Shown: positions 1 to 7,934, numbered from the stretch's first letter. The stretch is DNA of 27,006 nt from DATAWZ01 sp036266975 (GCA_036266975.1 DATAWZ010000064.1:1-27006); one strand, 5' to 3'. Program-made: numbers and translations. Notes: generated from the sequence alone by a model not told the origin.

Positions 1-533
1 CCGCCGAACAGGTGGTCCTGCCAGGAGACACCCGAGTGCGGGACGAGGCTCCACAGCAGCGACAGACCGAAGACCAGCCCGACGATGACGCCGATGGCGA
101 TCTCGGCGACCTTGCGGTTGAAGAATCCACGGGCGAGCACGTAGGTCGCGTAGCCGAACACCACCCCGCTGGCGCCGACCGTGACGCTGTCCGAGGAGGC
201 GGTCAGCCACGTCCCCACGCCCGCGGTCAGCCCGACGATCAGCGTGACCAGCGCCACGCGACCGGGCCCGGCCATCGCGATCACCAGCCCGAGGATCACG
301 AACGGGATCGTGTTGCCGATGATGTGGCTGTAGCTCGCGTGCAGGAACGGGGCGGTGACGATCCCGTACAGGTGACTGACCTTGCGCGGGACGATGCCGT
401 CCTGGTCGAGCTTGTAGTGGTCGAGCGAGTTGACGATCTGCACGACCCACATGGCCGCGATCAGGAAGGTGACGACCTGCACGCCTTCCTTGGCCGTCTG
501 GCGGGCGGTCGTCTTCTCGGTGGTCTCGCTCAT
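1..533 (-). CDS. Rhomboid family intramembrane serine protease (3' end outside window)
   Basis: Reading leftward from an ATG at 533-531 gives 177 residues open to the window edge. Hydrophobic segments alternate with short loops. The rhomboid marks are visible: a HxxxN pair (H70, N74) in the second membrane segment, the catalytic serine in VGASGVVFGY (S122), and a histidine in WQDHLFG (H174) placed as the second dyad residue. Rhomboids cleave membrane proteins within the bilayer; the substrate cannot be told from sequence. The N-terminus is a short, polar, Thr-rich cytoplasmic tail. The DUF2277 gene lies 40 bases upstream on the same strand, so the two may be co-transcribed. Family assignment is firm; only the last segment after the catalytic histidine is missing. 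Confidence 0.9.
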   Translation of the reverse strand, partial: MSETTEKTTARQTAKEGVQVVTFLIAAMWVVQIVNSLDHYKLDQDGIVPRKVSHLYGIVTAPFLHASYSHIIGNTIPFVILGLVIAMAGPGRVALVTLIVGLTAGVGTWLTASSDSVTVGASGVVFGYATYVLARGFFNRKVAEIAIGVIVGLVFGLSLLWSLVPHSGVSWQDHLFG

Positions 534-573
534 GAACGCAGCATCGCAGGTCTGATCGACGCCGCGGAAGACT

Positions 574-843
574 TCACGCGGCGCGGCGCGCGGCGAAGCG
601 GGCACGCGCCTTGGCCGCCTCGACGTCGCGGTCCTTCGGCGGCGCGGTGGCCACCAGCTCGCCGAGCAGCTGCGCGGAGATCTCGCTCACCGCATCCACG
701 GCGCGCTCGAAGGCCTCCTCGTTGGCCTTGGGGACCTTGGAATAGCCGCTGATCTTGCGTACGTACTGCAGCGCGGCGGCGCGGATCTCCGTCTCGCTCG
801 CGGGCGGCTGGAAGTTGTGAAGGGTGCGGATGTTTCGACACAT
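574..843 (-). CDS. DUF2277 family protein
   Basis: An 89-residue protein beginning MCRNIRTLHNF, the hallmark start of DUF2277, followed by a PPAS/T-E-x-EIRAAALQYVRKISG core and an alanine/arginine-rich tail. The family is small, bacterial and uncharacterised; no function is assigned. An overlapping frame on the same strand lacks these conserved residues and is a shadow. The ATG at 843 lies only 25 bases from the ATG of the divergent NTF2-like gene, so the two promoters must overlap. The rhomboid gene follows downstream. Confidence 0.88.
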   Translation of the reverse strand: MCRNIRTLHNFQPPASETEIRAAALQYVRKISGYSKVPKANEEAFERAVDAVSEISAQLLGELVATAPPKDRDVEAAKARARFAARRAA

Positions 844-868
844 GCCCTTAAGGCTACGCTCCCCAGCG

Positions 869-1282
869 ATGAACGACGCGATCGCCCGCTACCGAGCCGC
901 CTCGGAGGCGAACGACATCGACGCGCTGGTCGAGACCCTGGCGCCCGACGTCGAGTTGATCTCGCCGATCGCCGGGCGGATGCGCTTCCGCGGCCGCGCG
1001 GACCTGCGGGTGCTGCTCGCCGCGGTCTACGGGACCACCCGCGACCTGCACTGGACCGAGCAGATCGGCGAGCGCGTCGTCCTCGGCGAGACCCGCGTCG
1101 GGCCCCTGCGCCTGACCGACGCGATGGTCTTCGACCTCGCGCCCGACGGTCGCATCGCCCGGATCCGCCCGCACCTGCGACCCTGGCTGGCCCTGACGCT
1201 GTTTGCCCTGCTGCTCGGTCCGCGGGTCGCGCGACACCCGGGGCTGGTCCTGCGCGCGATTCGCAATTCGATTGGGGGTTGA
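869..1282 (+). CDS. Nuclear transport factor 2-like (SnoaL-type) protein
   Basis: The 137-residue product starts MNDAIARYRAASEANDIDAL and continues with a SnoaL/NTF2-like pattern: an N-terminal helix (ARYRAASEANDIDALVETLAPD), a V-E-L-I-S-P strand, an F-RGRADLRVLL segment and a curved sheet ending in DGRIARIRPHLRP. These domains form cone-shaped pockets used by small enzymes or binding proteins; no catalytic role can be assigned. The C-terminal 30 residues are hydrophobic (WLALTLFALLLG) and could anchor the protein to the membrane. An upstream in-frame start at 824 would run into the divergent DUF2277 gene, so ATG 869 is preferred. The stop is 3 bases before the NADH dehydrogenase start, suggesting co-transcription. 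Confidence 0.75.
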   Translation: MNDAIARYRAASEANDIDALVETLAPDVELISPIAGRMRFRGRADLRVLLAAVYGTTRDLHWTEQIGERVVLGETRVGPLRLTDAMVFDLAPDGRIARIRPHLRPWLALTLFALLLGPRVARHPGLVLRAIRNSIGG

Positions 1283-1285
1283 AAA

Positions 1286-2611
1286 TTGAGTGCTTCGGCC
1301 TCACCCGGCGCGGCATCCACGCACCGCGTGGTCGTTGTCGGCGGCGGCTTCGGCGGGATCTCGGCGGTGCGCGAGCTCGCCGACGCGCCCGTGGAGGTCA
1401 CGTTGGTTGACCGGCGCAACTTCCACCTCTTCCAGCCGCTGCTCTACCAGGTGGCCACCGGGGCGCTCTCGGACGACGAGATCGCCTCGCCGCTGCGGGC
1501 GATGCTCTCGCACCAACGCAACGCGACCGTGCTGCTCGGCGACGTGCAGAAGCTCGACCTCGACGCGCGGCGCATCACCCACGTTGGCTCCGACGGGGTC
1601 GCCGACGAGCTGGCCTACGACTCGCTGATCGTCTCGGCCGGAGCGGGCCACTCGTATTTCGGACACGACGAGTGGGAGGCCCACGCCCCGGGTCTGAAGA
1701 CTCTCGAGGACGCGCTGAACGTGCGCGGCCACATCCTCGGCGCGCTCGAGCTCGCCGAGCGCGAGCCGGCCGCTCGCGACCGCTGGCTGACCTTCGTCGT
1801 CGTCGGCGGGGGCCCGACCGGCGTGGAGCTCGCCGGGCAGCTGGGCGAGATCACCCGCGAGACGATGCCGCGCGACTTCCGGCGCATCGACACCCGCCAC
1901 GCGCGGATCGTGCTGATCGAGCAGACCGACATGATCCTCGCCAGCTACGGCAAGCGCCTGAGCGCCCGCGCCGAGCGCGACCTGGCCCGGCTCGGCGTGC
2001 AGGTCCACACCCAGGCGTCGGTGGTCGACATCCAGGACGGGCTGGTGCGCATCGAGCGCGACGGTCGCGTGGAGGATCTCGCCGCCGGGACCGTGTTGTG
2101 GGCGGCCGGGGTCTCCGCCTCGCCGCTGGCTCGGCTGCTCGGCGAGGCCTCCGGCGCGGAGGTCGACCGGGCCGGACGCGTGAGCGTCGCCCCTGACCTG
2201 ACCCTGCCCGATCATCCCGAGGTCTTCGCCATCGGTGACATGGTGCGCGTGCGCGACCGCGCCGGGAAGATCAAGCCGCTTCCGGGGATCGCCCAGCCGG
2301 CGATCCAGGAGGGAGGCCACGCGGCCCGCACGATCACCGCGCGCCTGAAGGGCGCCAAGCCTCCGGGGGAGTTCCGCTACTTCGACAAGGGCAACCTGGC
2401 GACGATCGGGCGCGCGCGGGCGATCGCCGATCTGCGCGGGGTGCGCTTCGGCGGATTGCCGGCGTGGCTGATCTGGCTGACCGTCCACATCTTCTTCCTG
2501 AACGGAATGCAGAACCGGATCATCGTGTTCATGCGCTGGACCGCGAGCTTCGTGACCTACGGGCGCGACGCGCGCATCATCTTCCGGACCTCCGAGTCGC
2601 CCGACCGCTGA
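1286..2611 (+). CDS. ndh: Type II NADH dehydrogenase (NAD(P)/FAD-dependent oxidoreductase)
   Basis: A 441-residue flavoprotein. The FAD Rossmann motif GGGFGG is at about residue 20, the RRNFHLFQPLLYQVATG segment follows, and the second (NADH) motif VVVGGGPTGVELAGQL is at about residue 172. AIGDM, near residue 317, is the C-terminal FAD-binding motif. The end (WLTVHIFFLNGMQNRIIVFMRW) is the amphipathic membrane-attachment region typical of NDH-2. The enzyme passes electrons from NADH to quinone without pumping protons. The TTG start at 1286 is 3 bases after the preceding stop; a downstream GTG is possible but would cut into the first Rossmann strand. The 3' end overlaps the inferred end of the convergent TetR gene by about 35 bases. 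Confidence 0.9.
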   Translation: MSASASPGAASTHRVVVVGGGFGGISAVRELADAPVEVTLVDRRNFHLFQPLLYQVATGALSDDEIASPLRAMLSHQRNATVLLGDVQKLDLDARRITHVGSDGVADELAYDSLIVSAGAGHSYFGHDEWEAHAPGLKTLEDALNVRGHILGALELAEREPAARDRWLTFVVVGGGPTGVELAGQLGEITRETMPRDFRRIDTRHARIVLIEQTDMILASYGKRLSARAERDLARLGVQVHTQASVVDIQDGLVRIERDGRVEDLAAGTVLWAAGVSASPLARLLGEASGAEVDRAGRVSVAPDLTLPDHPEVFAIGDMVRVRDRAGKIKPLPGIAQPAIQEGGHAARTITARLKGAKPPGEFRYFDKGNLATIGRARAIADLRGVRFGGLPAWLIWLTVHIFFLNGMQNRIIVFMRWTASFVTYGRDARIIFRTSESPDR

Positions 2612-3211
2612 CCGTCCCCTCGGGCGCGCCGAGCACGGCGCCGACCGCCTGGGCGAGCGCGCCCGGCGCCGCGCCGGCGAGGGCGCGGTGAAGGCGCCCA
2701 GGCGCCGGCGCGCGCAGCCGTGGGGCAGGTCGACCGTCGCGAGCAGCAGCAGGTCGCGCGTGCGCCGGTCGGCGCGGCCGCAGCAGCCGCGCGCGAGGCG
2801 GTCGATCAGCGGCTCGACCGCGCGGTTGACGTCGGCCAGCTCCGCGCGCAGCTCCCCGGAGAGCCGCCGCTGGAGCAGGTCGGCCGCGTGCACCGACCCG
2901 AGCAGGATCGCCTCGGCGGGCTCGCGCAGGCAGAAGTCATAGAGCGCCAGCGCGATGGCCACCGCGTCGGCCCGCGGGTCGCCCGGCGGCTCGGCGGCCG
3001 CGAGCGCGACCGCCTGCGAGCGCGCTGCGGCGCGCAGCCAGGCGCGGGCCAGTAGCTCGTCGACCGAGCCGAAGCGGTGGTAGATCGACCCCGTGGGCGC
3101 CTCGCTGCGGGCGCTGATCGCCTCCGGCGTGGCCGCCCGCGGCCCGCTGGCGGCGACCAGGTCGCGCGCGGCGTCGAGCAGCGCCTCGGTGGCGATCGAG
3201 CGTCGCGGCAT
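2577..3211 (-). CDS. TetR family transcriptional regulator, C-terminus frameshifted
   Basis: Starts at ATG 3211-3209 with MPRRSIATEALLDAARDLVA and a TetR helix-turn-helix (residues about 8-55) ending in GSIYHRFGSVDELLARAW. The ligand-binding part continues to DLLLLATVDLPHG (about residue 165). In that frame there is then no stop for more than 1 kb across ndh. In another frame, from about 2655-2715, the sequence reads GALAQAVGAVLGAPEG and stops at 2577-2579, which fits a normal TetR of about 210 residues. I therefore infer a one-base frameshift near 2655-2715, real or a sequencing error. The start overlaps the amidohydrolase stop (TGATG), so it probably regulates that gene. The ligand is unknown. 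Confidence 0.75.
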
Positions 3212-4008
3212 CAGTCCTGCAGGGCGAACACGCGCCGGGCGTTGCCGGCCGGGAACCGCTCGCGCACCTGCTCGTCCAGGCCCAGCGCGTCCAGCCCGCG
3301 CAGACAGTCCGCCGGCGGCCAGGCCGGGTGGTTTGAACCGAACAGGACCTTGTCGCGGCCGTGGCCGCGCAGGTAGTCGACCAGCTCGGCCGGGTAGCGC
3401 TCGGAGGTGTAGGCCGAGGTGTCGATGTAGACGTTGGGGTACTTCCTGGCCAGCGCGATCGTCTCCGCCGTCCACGGGTAGCCGATATGCCCGCCGACGA
3501 TCGTCAGCTCGGGGAACTCGAGCGCGACCCGGTCCAGGGAGGGGATCGGTCGCCGGGCTCCGACTCGCACAGCGGTCCGGTGTGCCCGACCTGCAGGCAG
3601 AAGGGGATCTGCAGGTCCACGCACGCGGCGTACAGCGGGTAGTAGCGCCGGTCGTCGGGCGGCAGGTTCCACAGCCAGGGCACGATCCGCAGCGCCCGAA
3701 AGCCGAGCTGCTGCACGCAGCGGCGCAGCTCGCGCACCGCCTCCATCGGCTGCTGTAGGTCGACCGACGCCACGCCGACGAAGCGGTCGGGGTGCACCGG
3801 ACGATCTCCGCCACCTTGTCGTTGCCGGATCAGCGGGCCCCGCGGGCCCCACCACGCGCGCAGCACCCCGGCCGCGTCCATCGCGGCGAGGGTGTCGCTC
3901 AGCGTAGGATCGGTGGGCAGCGTCGCGCGCGACCAGCGTGTCGAACATCGGCTCGCGCAGGAAGGCGGCCGTCGGGTGCTGCATCCAGGCGTCGATGATC
4001 CCGCTCAT
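3211..4008 (-). pseudogene. Amidohydrolase family 2 (metal-dependent hydrolase), multiple frameshifts
   Basis: The pieces of one PF04909-like protein lie in all three frames: MSGIIDAWMQHPTAAFLREP (from 4008); LPTDPTLSDTLAAMDAAGV (after about 3925); GNDKVAEIVR (after about 3829); HPDRFVGVASVDLQQP to VGHTGPLCESEPGD (after about 3798); and PIPSLDRVALEFPELTIVGG to the end (after about 3548). Each switch needs one inserted or deleted base. Conserved points are HIGYPW and FGSNHPAW near the C-terminus, the latter with Asn where many members have the metal-binding Asp. Joined, the product would be about 265 residues. The peptide segments are well kept, so the indels are either very recent or sequencing errors. 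The TetR gene follows with a 1-base overlap. Confidence 0.8.
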
Positions 4009-4026
4009 GCTTCGCGAGAGACGTTC

Positions 4027-4530
4027 TTAGGCGTCGGGACAGTCGATCTCGGTCAGCAGGTGCGTGTCGACGTCGTAGACGAACCCGCGAATGTTCTCGC
4101 GGTGGGGCAGGAACGGCGAGCTGCGCAGGCGCGCCACCGACTGACGCACGTCGGCCTCGACGTCGCGAAAGGACTCGATCGCGAACGCCGGCGCCATCCC
4201 CGTGTCGGCCTGTAGGTCCGCCCGGAAGCCGTCGTCGGTGATCGTCTGCATGCCGCAGTCGCTGTGGTGGATGGCCATCACGTGCTCGGTGCCGAGCTTA
4301 CGCTGGGAGATCGCCAGCGACCGGATGACGTCGTCGGTGATCACGCCTCCGGCGTTGCGGATGATGTGCGCTTCGCCGTCCTTCAGGCCCAGCGCGGCGA
4401 ACACGTCCAGTCGGCAGTCCATGCAGGTGACGATCGCCAGTCGCGAGCTCGGGTGCAGGTCGAGATGGCGCGTGACCAGGCTCTCAGAGCGGCGCTCGTT
4501 CTGCTCCAGCAGCTCATCGATCACTCCCAC
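4027..4530 (-). CDS. Beta-carbonic anhydrase (short form)
   Basis: A 167-residue beta-class carbonic anhydrase interconverting CO2 and bicarbonate. The zinc ligands are visible: C36 in TCMDCRLD, with the D38/R40 dyad two and four residues on, and H89/C92 in HHSDCGM. RNAGG (58-62) is the conserved turn after the second strand. Length and motif spacing match the short mycobacterial Rv1284-like group. The ATG at 4530 is in frame with the expected N-terminal helix (VIDELLEQNERRSESL). It sits 22 bases downstream of the NRAMP-like gene stop and 18 bases upstream of the amidohydrolase start, within a same-strand run. Confidence 0.93.
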   Translation of the reverse strand: MGVIDELLEQNERRSESLVTRHLDLHPSSRLAIVTCMDCRLDVFAALGLKDGEAHIIRNAGGVITDDVIRSLAISQRKLGTEHVMAIHHSDCGMQTITDDGFRADLQADTGMAPAFAIESFRDVEADVRQSVARLRSSPFLPHRENIRGFVYDVDTHLLTEIDCPDA

Positions 4531-4552
4531 CGGAGGGATTGTATGGGCGGGC

Positions 4553-6201
4553 TCAGCTCACCAGCAGCGGGCCCAGGCGCGCCGCCAGCAGCAGGATCAT
4601 CAGCGTCGTGTAGCCGCGCAGCAGGGCGAGCCCCAGAACCCGGGCGCGGGTGCGCGGCGCGCGGGGGATGCGCTCGAGCGCAGGCGAGGTCCAGGTTCGC
4701 CGCTGCCACGGCGTCAGACCGTCCAGCGGCGCGCGGCGCGTTCGCTCGCGGGCCAGCGCGATCGCCACGGCGACCCCGCCCGCGGCGAGCAGGCCGAGCG
4801 TGAGCTCGAGCGCGACCACGACGCCCAGGTGCGGCAGCGTCGTGGTGATCGTCAGCATCGTGGAGAGGGCGAGGATGACCGCGATCGCCGGCGCGGCGAT
4901 CGCGGTCATCCGGCGCGGGTTGGTCAGCGGCCCGAGCAGCTCGGCGTCGTTGGACAGGAGCAGCAGGAGCACGAGCGTGGTCGGCAGCAGGATCCCGGCG
5001 AGCGCCTGCACGAGCAGCGTGATCGCGCCCAGCGGCGCGTGGGGCACGAGCACGGTCGCCGCCGCGGCGAGCACGAGCGCCGCGAAGCAGCCGTGGAAGG
5101 TGCGCGCGTCGTCGAAGCGCCGGTGCAGCGAGTGCTTGACGCCGCGTGCCTCGCTGACCGCGTACGCGCTCGACAGCGACACGGCGCCGGCGCCCAGCAG
5201 CGAGGCGTTCAGCAGCGCGATCGCGAAGACGGCCCCGGCCGGGTGGCCGAGTCGCGCGCCGAGCTCGTGGGCGATCGCCGCCGCGTCGCCGAGCGGCCGG
5301 TGCTCGCTCCCGTGGTCGAACGCGGCCGCGCACACGATCATCACCGCGCCCGCGGCGAGCGCGAAGGCGATCGCGCCCACCGCGGTCTCGCAGCGCGAGT
5401 AGGCCAGCCAGCGCGGCGTGATGCGCTTGTCGACCACGTTGGACTGCTGGAAGAAGATCTGCCACGGCGCGATCGTCGTGCCGACGAGCGCGACGAGCAG
5501 CAGCAACGTCGAGCGCGCCGTGTCGCCGCCCAGGCTCGGCGCGAGCCCGGCGGCGATCGTACCTGCGTGCGGATGGTGCAGGAGCGCGAGCGGGCATGCT
5601 CAGGTCGGCGAGCGCCAGCACGTACAGCGCCCGTTCCCAGCGCGGAAAGCTGCCGCCGGCGGTGACCGCGATCAGCGCCCCGGCGGCGCACGGCACCGCG
5701 GCGTATTCGCTGACGCCGAAGTAGCGCAGTGACAGCGCCACCCCGATGAACTCGGTCACGAGGATCGCGAAGTTCAGCACGAGCAGATCGCCGGGCGAGA
5801 ACGCGCACCACAGCCGGCCGAACCGCTCGCGGATGAGCCGGGCGTGGCCGGCGCCGGTGACCGCGCCCAGCCGCCCGGCCATCTCCTGCCCGACGTACAG
5901 CACCGGCGCGAGCAGGAGCAGCACCCACAGCAGCCGCACGCCGTAGCCCGGGCCGGCCTGGGAGAAGACCGACATCGTCCCGGCGTCGTTGTCGGCGGCC
6001 ATCGCGATCAACCCCGGACCGGCGATCACCAGCAGCGTGGCGAGCCGGTGCCGGCCGGTCAGCCGTGGGCCGTTGTCGAACGCGGCGATGCGCCCGGCGG
6101 CCCCTTCGATGTCGCCGAGGTGGGCACGATCGAGCGCGCTGCGCCACTCGGGAGGCGGACGGAAGGGAGCGGTGGTGACCTCACGCCCGCGTTCCGCTCA
6201 C
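4553..6201 (-). pseudogene. NRAMP-like divalent metal transporter, frameshifted
   Basis: Two frames together encode one NRAMP-superfamily transporter. The first runs through GPGLIAMAADNDAGT and TEFIGVALSLRYFGV to VLALADLSM (about 5600). The second continues PLALLHHPHAGTIAAGL, then VGTTIAPWQIFFQQSNVVDKR and further membrane segments to the stop at 4553. One base is gained or two lost near 5592-5600. The metal-site residues are not classical: the TM1 DPGN motif reads DAGT, and the TM6 MPH motif aligns with APW, so the metal-binding Met is Ala. NRAMP-related magnesium transporters also lack that Met, so the substrate may not be Mn or Fe. The N-terminus is unclear: the conserved segment before 6029 has no ATG, GTG or TTG in frame back to the ArsR stop. 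A GTG at 6201 overlapping that stop would need another frameshift. Confidence 0.8.
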
Positions 6202-6572
6202 GACGCGGCCCGGCTCCGGCGGCCGGCCCGTCGCCGCTCCGCCTCCGGGTCGCCGCCCTCCACGGCGAGCACGTGCCGCTGGCCGTGCTCGAGCAGCGCC
6301 GCCACGTGGGGGTCGCGCAGCGCGTAGAGCCGCTCGCGACCGCGCCGCTCGACGGTCACGATCGCGTGCTCGCGCAGGACCCGCAGCTGGTGGGAGACCG
6401 CCGACTGCTCCATCCCCACCGCCTGGATGATCTGCGAGACGGTGAGCGGGCCGTCACCCAGGCAGGCGAGGATCTGCAGCCGGCTCGGCGCCGCGAGCGC
6501 GAACATCGTGTCGGCGAGCCGCTCGGCGGCGCGCGGGGGTAATGGCGTGGAGGGCGGATCGGCGGAGGCCAT
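6198..6572 (-). CDS. ArsR/SmtB family metal-responsive repressor
   Basis: A 124-residue winged-helix repressor: LAAPSRLQILACLGDGPLTV (first helices), MEQSAVSHQLRVLREHAIV (recognition helix, about residues 54-72), then a VERRGRERLYAL wing. The C-terminal alpha5 helix carries D87-x-H89 and H100. This matches three of the four ligands of the D-x-H-x10-H-x2-H site of CzrA/NmtR-type zinc, nickel or cobalt sensors. The fourth position is Ala, with H96 and E105 nearby. There is no Cys in the DNA-binding helix, so an arsenic-type site is not seen. The stop TGA overlaps a GTG, and the NRAMP-like gene follows at once, so this is probably a repressor and transporter pair. Confidence 0.88.
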   Translation of the reverse strand: MASADPPSTPLPPRAAERLADTMFALAAPSRLQILACLGDGPLTVSQIIQAVGMEQSAVSHQLRVLREHAIVTVERRGRERLYALRDPHVAALLEHGQRHVLAVEGGDPEAERRRAGRRSRAAS

Positions 6573-6646
6573 CGGCTCGCTCGGCGTGGCGTGAGCGCCG
6601 GGAGGTGATCGTAGTCCCCGTCAGGATGGCTATCGTATGTGCAGGC

Positions 6647-6658
6647 GTTCATATGAAC
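6647..6658. promoter_or_regulatory. Perfect 12-bp palindrome, candidate ArsR operator
   Basis: GTTCATATGAAC is a perfect palindrome in the AT-richest part of the 135-base divergent gap between the ArsR and LCP genes. ArsR/SmtB repressors bind imperfect repeats built from TGAA/TTCA half-sites, and both are present here. It lies about 75 bases upstream of the ArsR start. A possible -10 (TACGAT, minus strand) lies a few bases downstream, so binding could block transcription. The assignment is inferred from position and half-site sequence. Confidence 0.45.
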
Positions 6659-6707
6659 ACTGCGCGGCGCGGGGCCTGCGGTCGCCCGGCCAGCCCTCTC
6701 GAGCCTC

Positions 6708-7934
6708 GTGCTCGAGCAGCTCATTGCGCACGTGGCGAGGACGATCCCACCCCCCATCGATCCCGCGGGCGCGGCGCCGCCCCCGCCGCCACCACCATCG
6801 AGCCCGCCGTACGAGCCGACCCCGGTCGAGCCGCCCCGCCGCCGGGTCTCCCTGCGCATGCACGCCGGTGGCCTGCTCGTGGTGATCGCGACCGCGGCGA
6901 TCAGCGCGTCGCTGATCTTCGACCAGCTGCACGGCCTGGCCGAGGCGATCAGCGCCACCCCGAGCCTGAAGGTCTCTCCGGGCGCGCTCGCACCGGCGGG
7001 CTTGGGCGCGCCGCACACACTACTGCTCGTCGGCAACGACCAGCGCAATCACACGACGACCGCGCCGGTGCTGCCGCACTCCAACGAGACGCTGCTCGTG
7101 CGGCTGGACCCGAGCAAGCCGTGGATCTCGATGATGTCGATCCCCCGCGAGCTGTGGGTCCCCATCGACGCGCCCGGCGGCACGGTCACCACGCGCTTCA
7201 ACTACGCCTACACCGCCGGTGGCATGCCGCTGCTCGTCTCGACGATCAAGAACGTCCTCGGGCTGTCGGTCAACCACGTGATCGTCATCGACTTCAACAA
7301 CTTCAAGAAGGCCGTCTACGAGATGGGGTGCGTGTACTCGACCGTCGACCGGCCCTACTACCACGTCGATACCCCGTACAGCGAGCAGTACCAGCCGATC
7401 AACCTACCGCCTGGCTACCAGCGGATGTGCGGCGAGACCTCGTTGGAGTACGTCTCCTACCGTCACGGCGACACCTCGCTGGTCCGCGACGCGCGCAACC
7501 AGGGCTTCCTGCTCGACGCCGAGAAGGAATCCGGGCCGACGCTGATCGACAACCTCGGCAAGTTCGAGCGGATCTTCGGCGCGGCGGCGGTGCGCTTGAG
7601 AACCGCGGTCTTGGTGAGGCCGAGACCGCACAGTCGGCAGAGGAGCCACAGGCTCGAACGGCGAACGCGAGTTTGGCGGATGCAAATCGAGGTGTGTTGC
7701 TCTGGGCGCCTGCAGGTTGTCCGGAGCAACACACCGGGGTCGCGCTGGATCGCGTGTGTTGCTCTGGCGGCCTCATGGTGTTCCCGAGCAACACACGTCA
7801 AGATGGCGGGCTCATGGAACATGGTCTCGCCGGCAAAACCTGCGTCGGGACAGGCGCTCGGGAGTGCTTGCAACTCGGGCCGAGACGACTTCGATGTCGA
7901 TTCGCTCGCGGTGTCGGATTCACCGCCCAGGTGA
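6708..7934 (+). CDS. LytR-CpsA-Psr (LCP) family protein with aberrant C-terminus
   Basis: LCP enzymes transfer glycopolymers from lipid carriers to the cell wall. Here a proline-rich cytoplasmic stretch (AAPPPPPPPSSPPYEPTPVE) precedes one membrane helix (GGLLVVIATAAISASLIF, about residues 54-71). The LCP domain runs from HTLLLVGNDQR (about 104) to LIDNLGKFERIFG (about 290). It keeps the conserved Asp in VGNDQR and the Arg in MSIPRELWV. After about base 7590 the frame stays open to 7934 but the sequence is Arg/Ser/Cys-rich, unlike any LCP tail. It reads through two palindromic repeats, so the native 3' end seems to have been replaced. The GTG at 6708 has no clear Shine-Dalgarno sequence; a later start before the membrane helix is possible. 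Confidence 0.82.
   Translation: MLEQLIAHVARTIPPPIDPAGAAPPPPPPPSSPPYEPTPVEPPRRRVSLRMHAGGLLVVIATAAISASLIFDQLHGLAEAISATPSLKVSPGALAPAGLGAPHTLLLVGNDQRNHTTTAPVLPHSNETLLVRLDPSKPWISMMSIPRELWVPIDAPGGTVTTRFNYAYTAGGMPLLVSTIKNVLGLSVNHVIVIDFNNFKKAVYEMGCVYSTVDRPYYHVDTPYSEQYQPINLPPGYQRMCGETSLEYVSYRHGDTSLVRDARNQGFLLDAEKESGPTLIDNLGKFERIFGAAAVRLRTAVLVRPRPHSRQRSHRLERRTRVWRMQIEVCCSGRLQVVRSNTPGSRWIACVALAASWCSRATHVKMAGSWNMVSPAKPASGQALGSACNSGRDDFDVDSLAVSDSPPR
7691..7735. repeat. 45-nt palindromic element, copy 1
   Basis: A perfect 12-bp inverted repeat, GGTGTGTTGCTC at 7691-7702 and its complement at 7724-7735, encloses a 21-nt loop. In RNA the stem can extend by further G-C and G-U pairs. Copy 2 has the same arm length and loop length and nearly the same arm sequence. 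It resembles a REP-type dispersed palindrome rather than a terminator, as no T-run follows. Confidence 0.8.
7753..7797. repeat. 45-nt palindromic element, copy 2
   Basis: A perfect 12-bp inverted repeat, CGTGTGTTGCTC at 7753-7764 and its complement at 7786-7797, encloses a 21-nt loop. Arms share the core GTGTGTTGCTC with copy 1, which starts 62 bases earlier. The loop sequences differ between copies apart from the first few bases, while the stems are conserved, as expected for a structured repeat. Confidence 0.8.

Noticed and set aside
1301..3814. Very long open frame of 837 codons on the minus strand
   Set aside because: It runs antisense to ndh and joins pieces of the amidohydrolase and TetR genes; only the TetR part has family sequence. 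It is a product of high GC and a frameshift.
4202..5665. Plus-strand frame of 487 codons opposite the carbonic anhydrase and NRAMP-like genes
   Set aside because: The product is Arg/Gln/His-rich low complexity with no domain; the opposite strand has clear motifs.
7691..7735. The palindromes as simple transcription terminators of the LCP gene
   Set aside because: No T-run follows, two near-identical copies with fixed geometry are present, and the frame reads through both.
7691..7797. The palindromic pair as a CRISPR array
   Set aside because: Only two copies, each internally palindromic with a 21-nt loop, no regular spacer series and no cas genes nearby.
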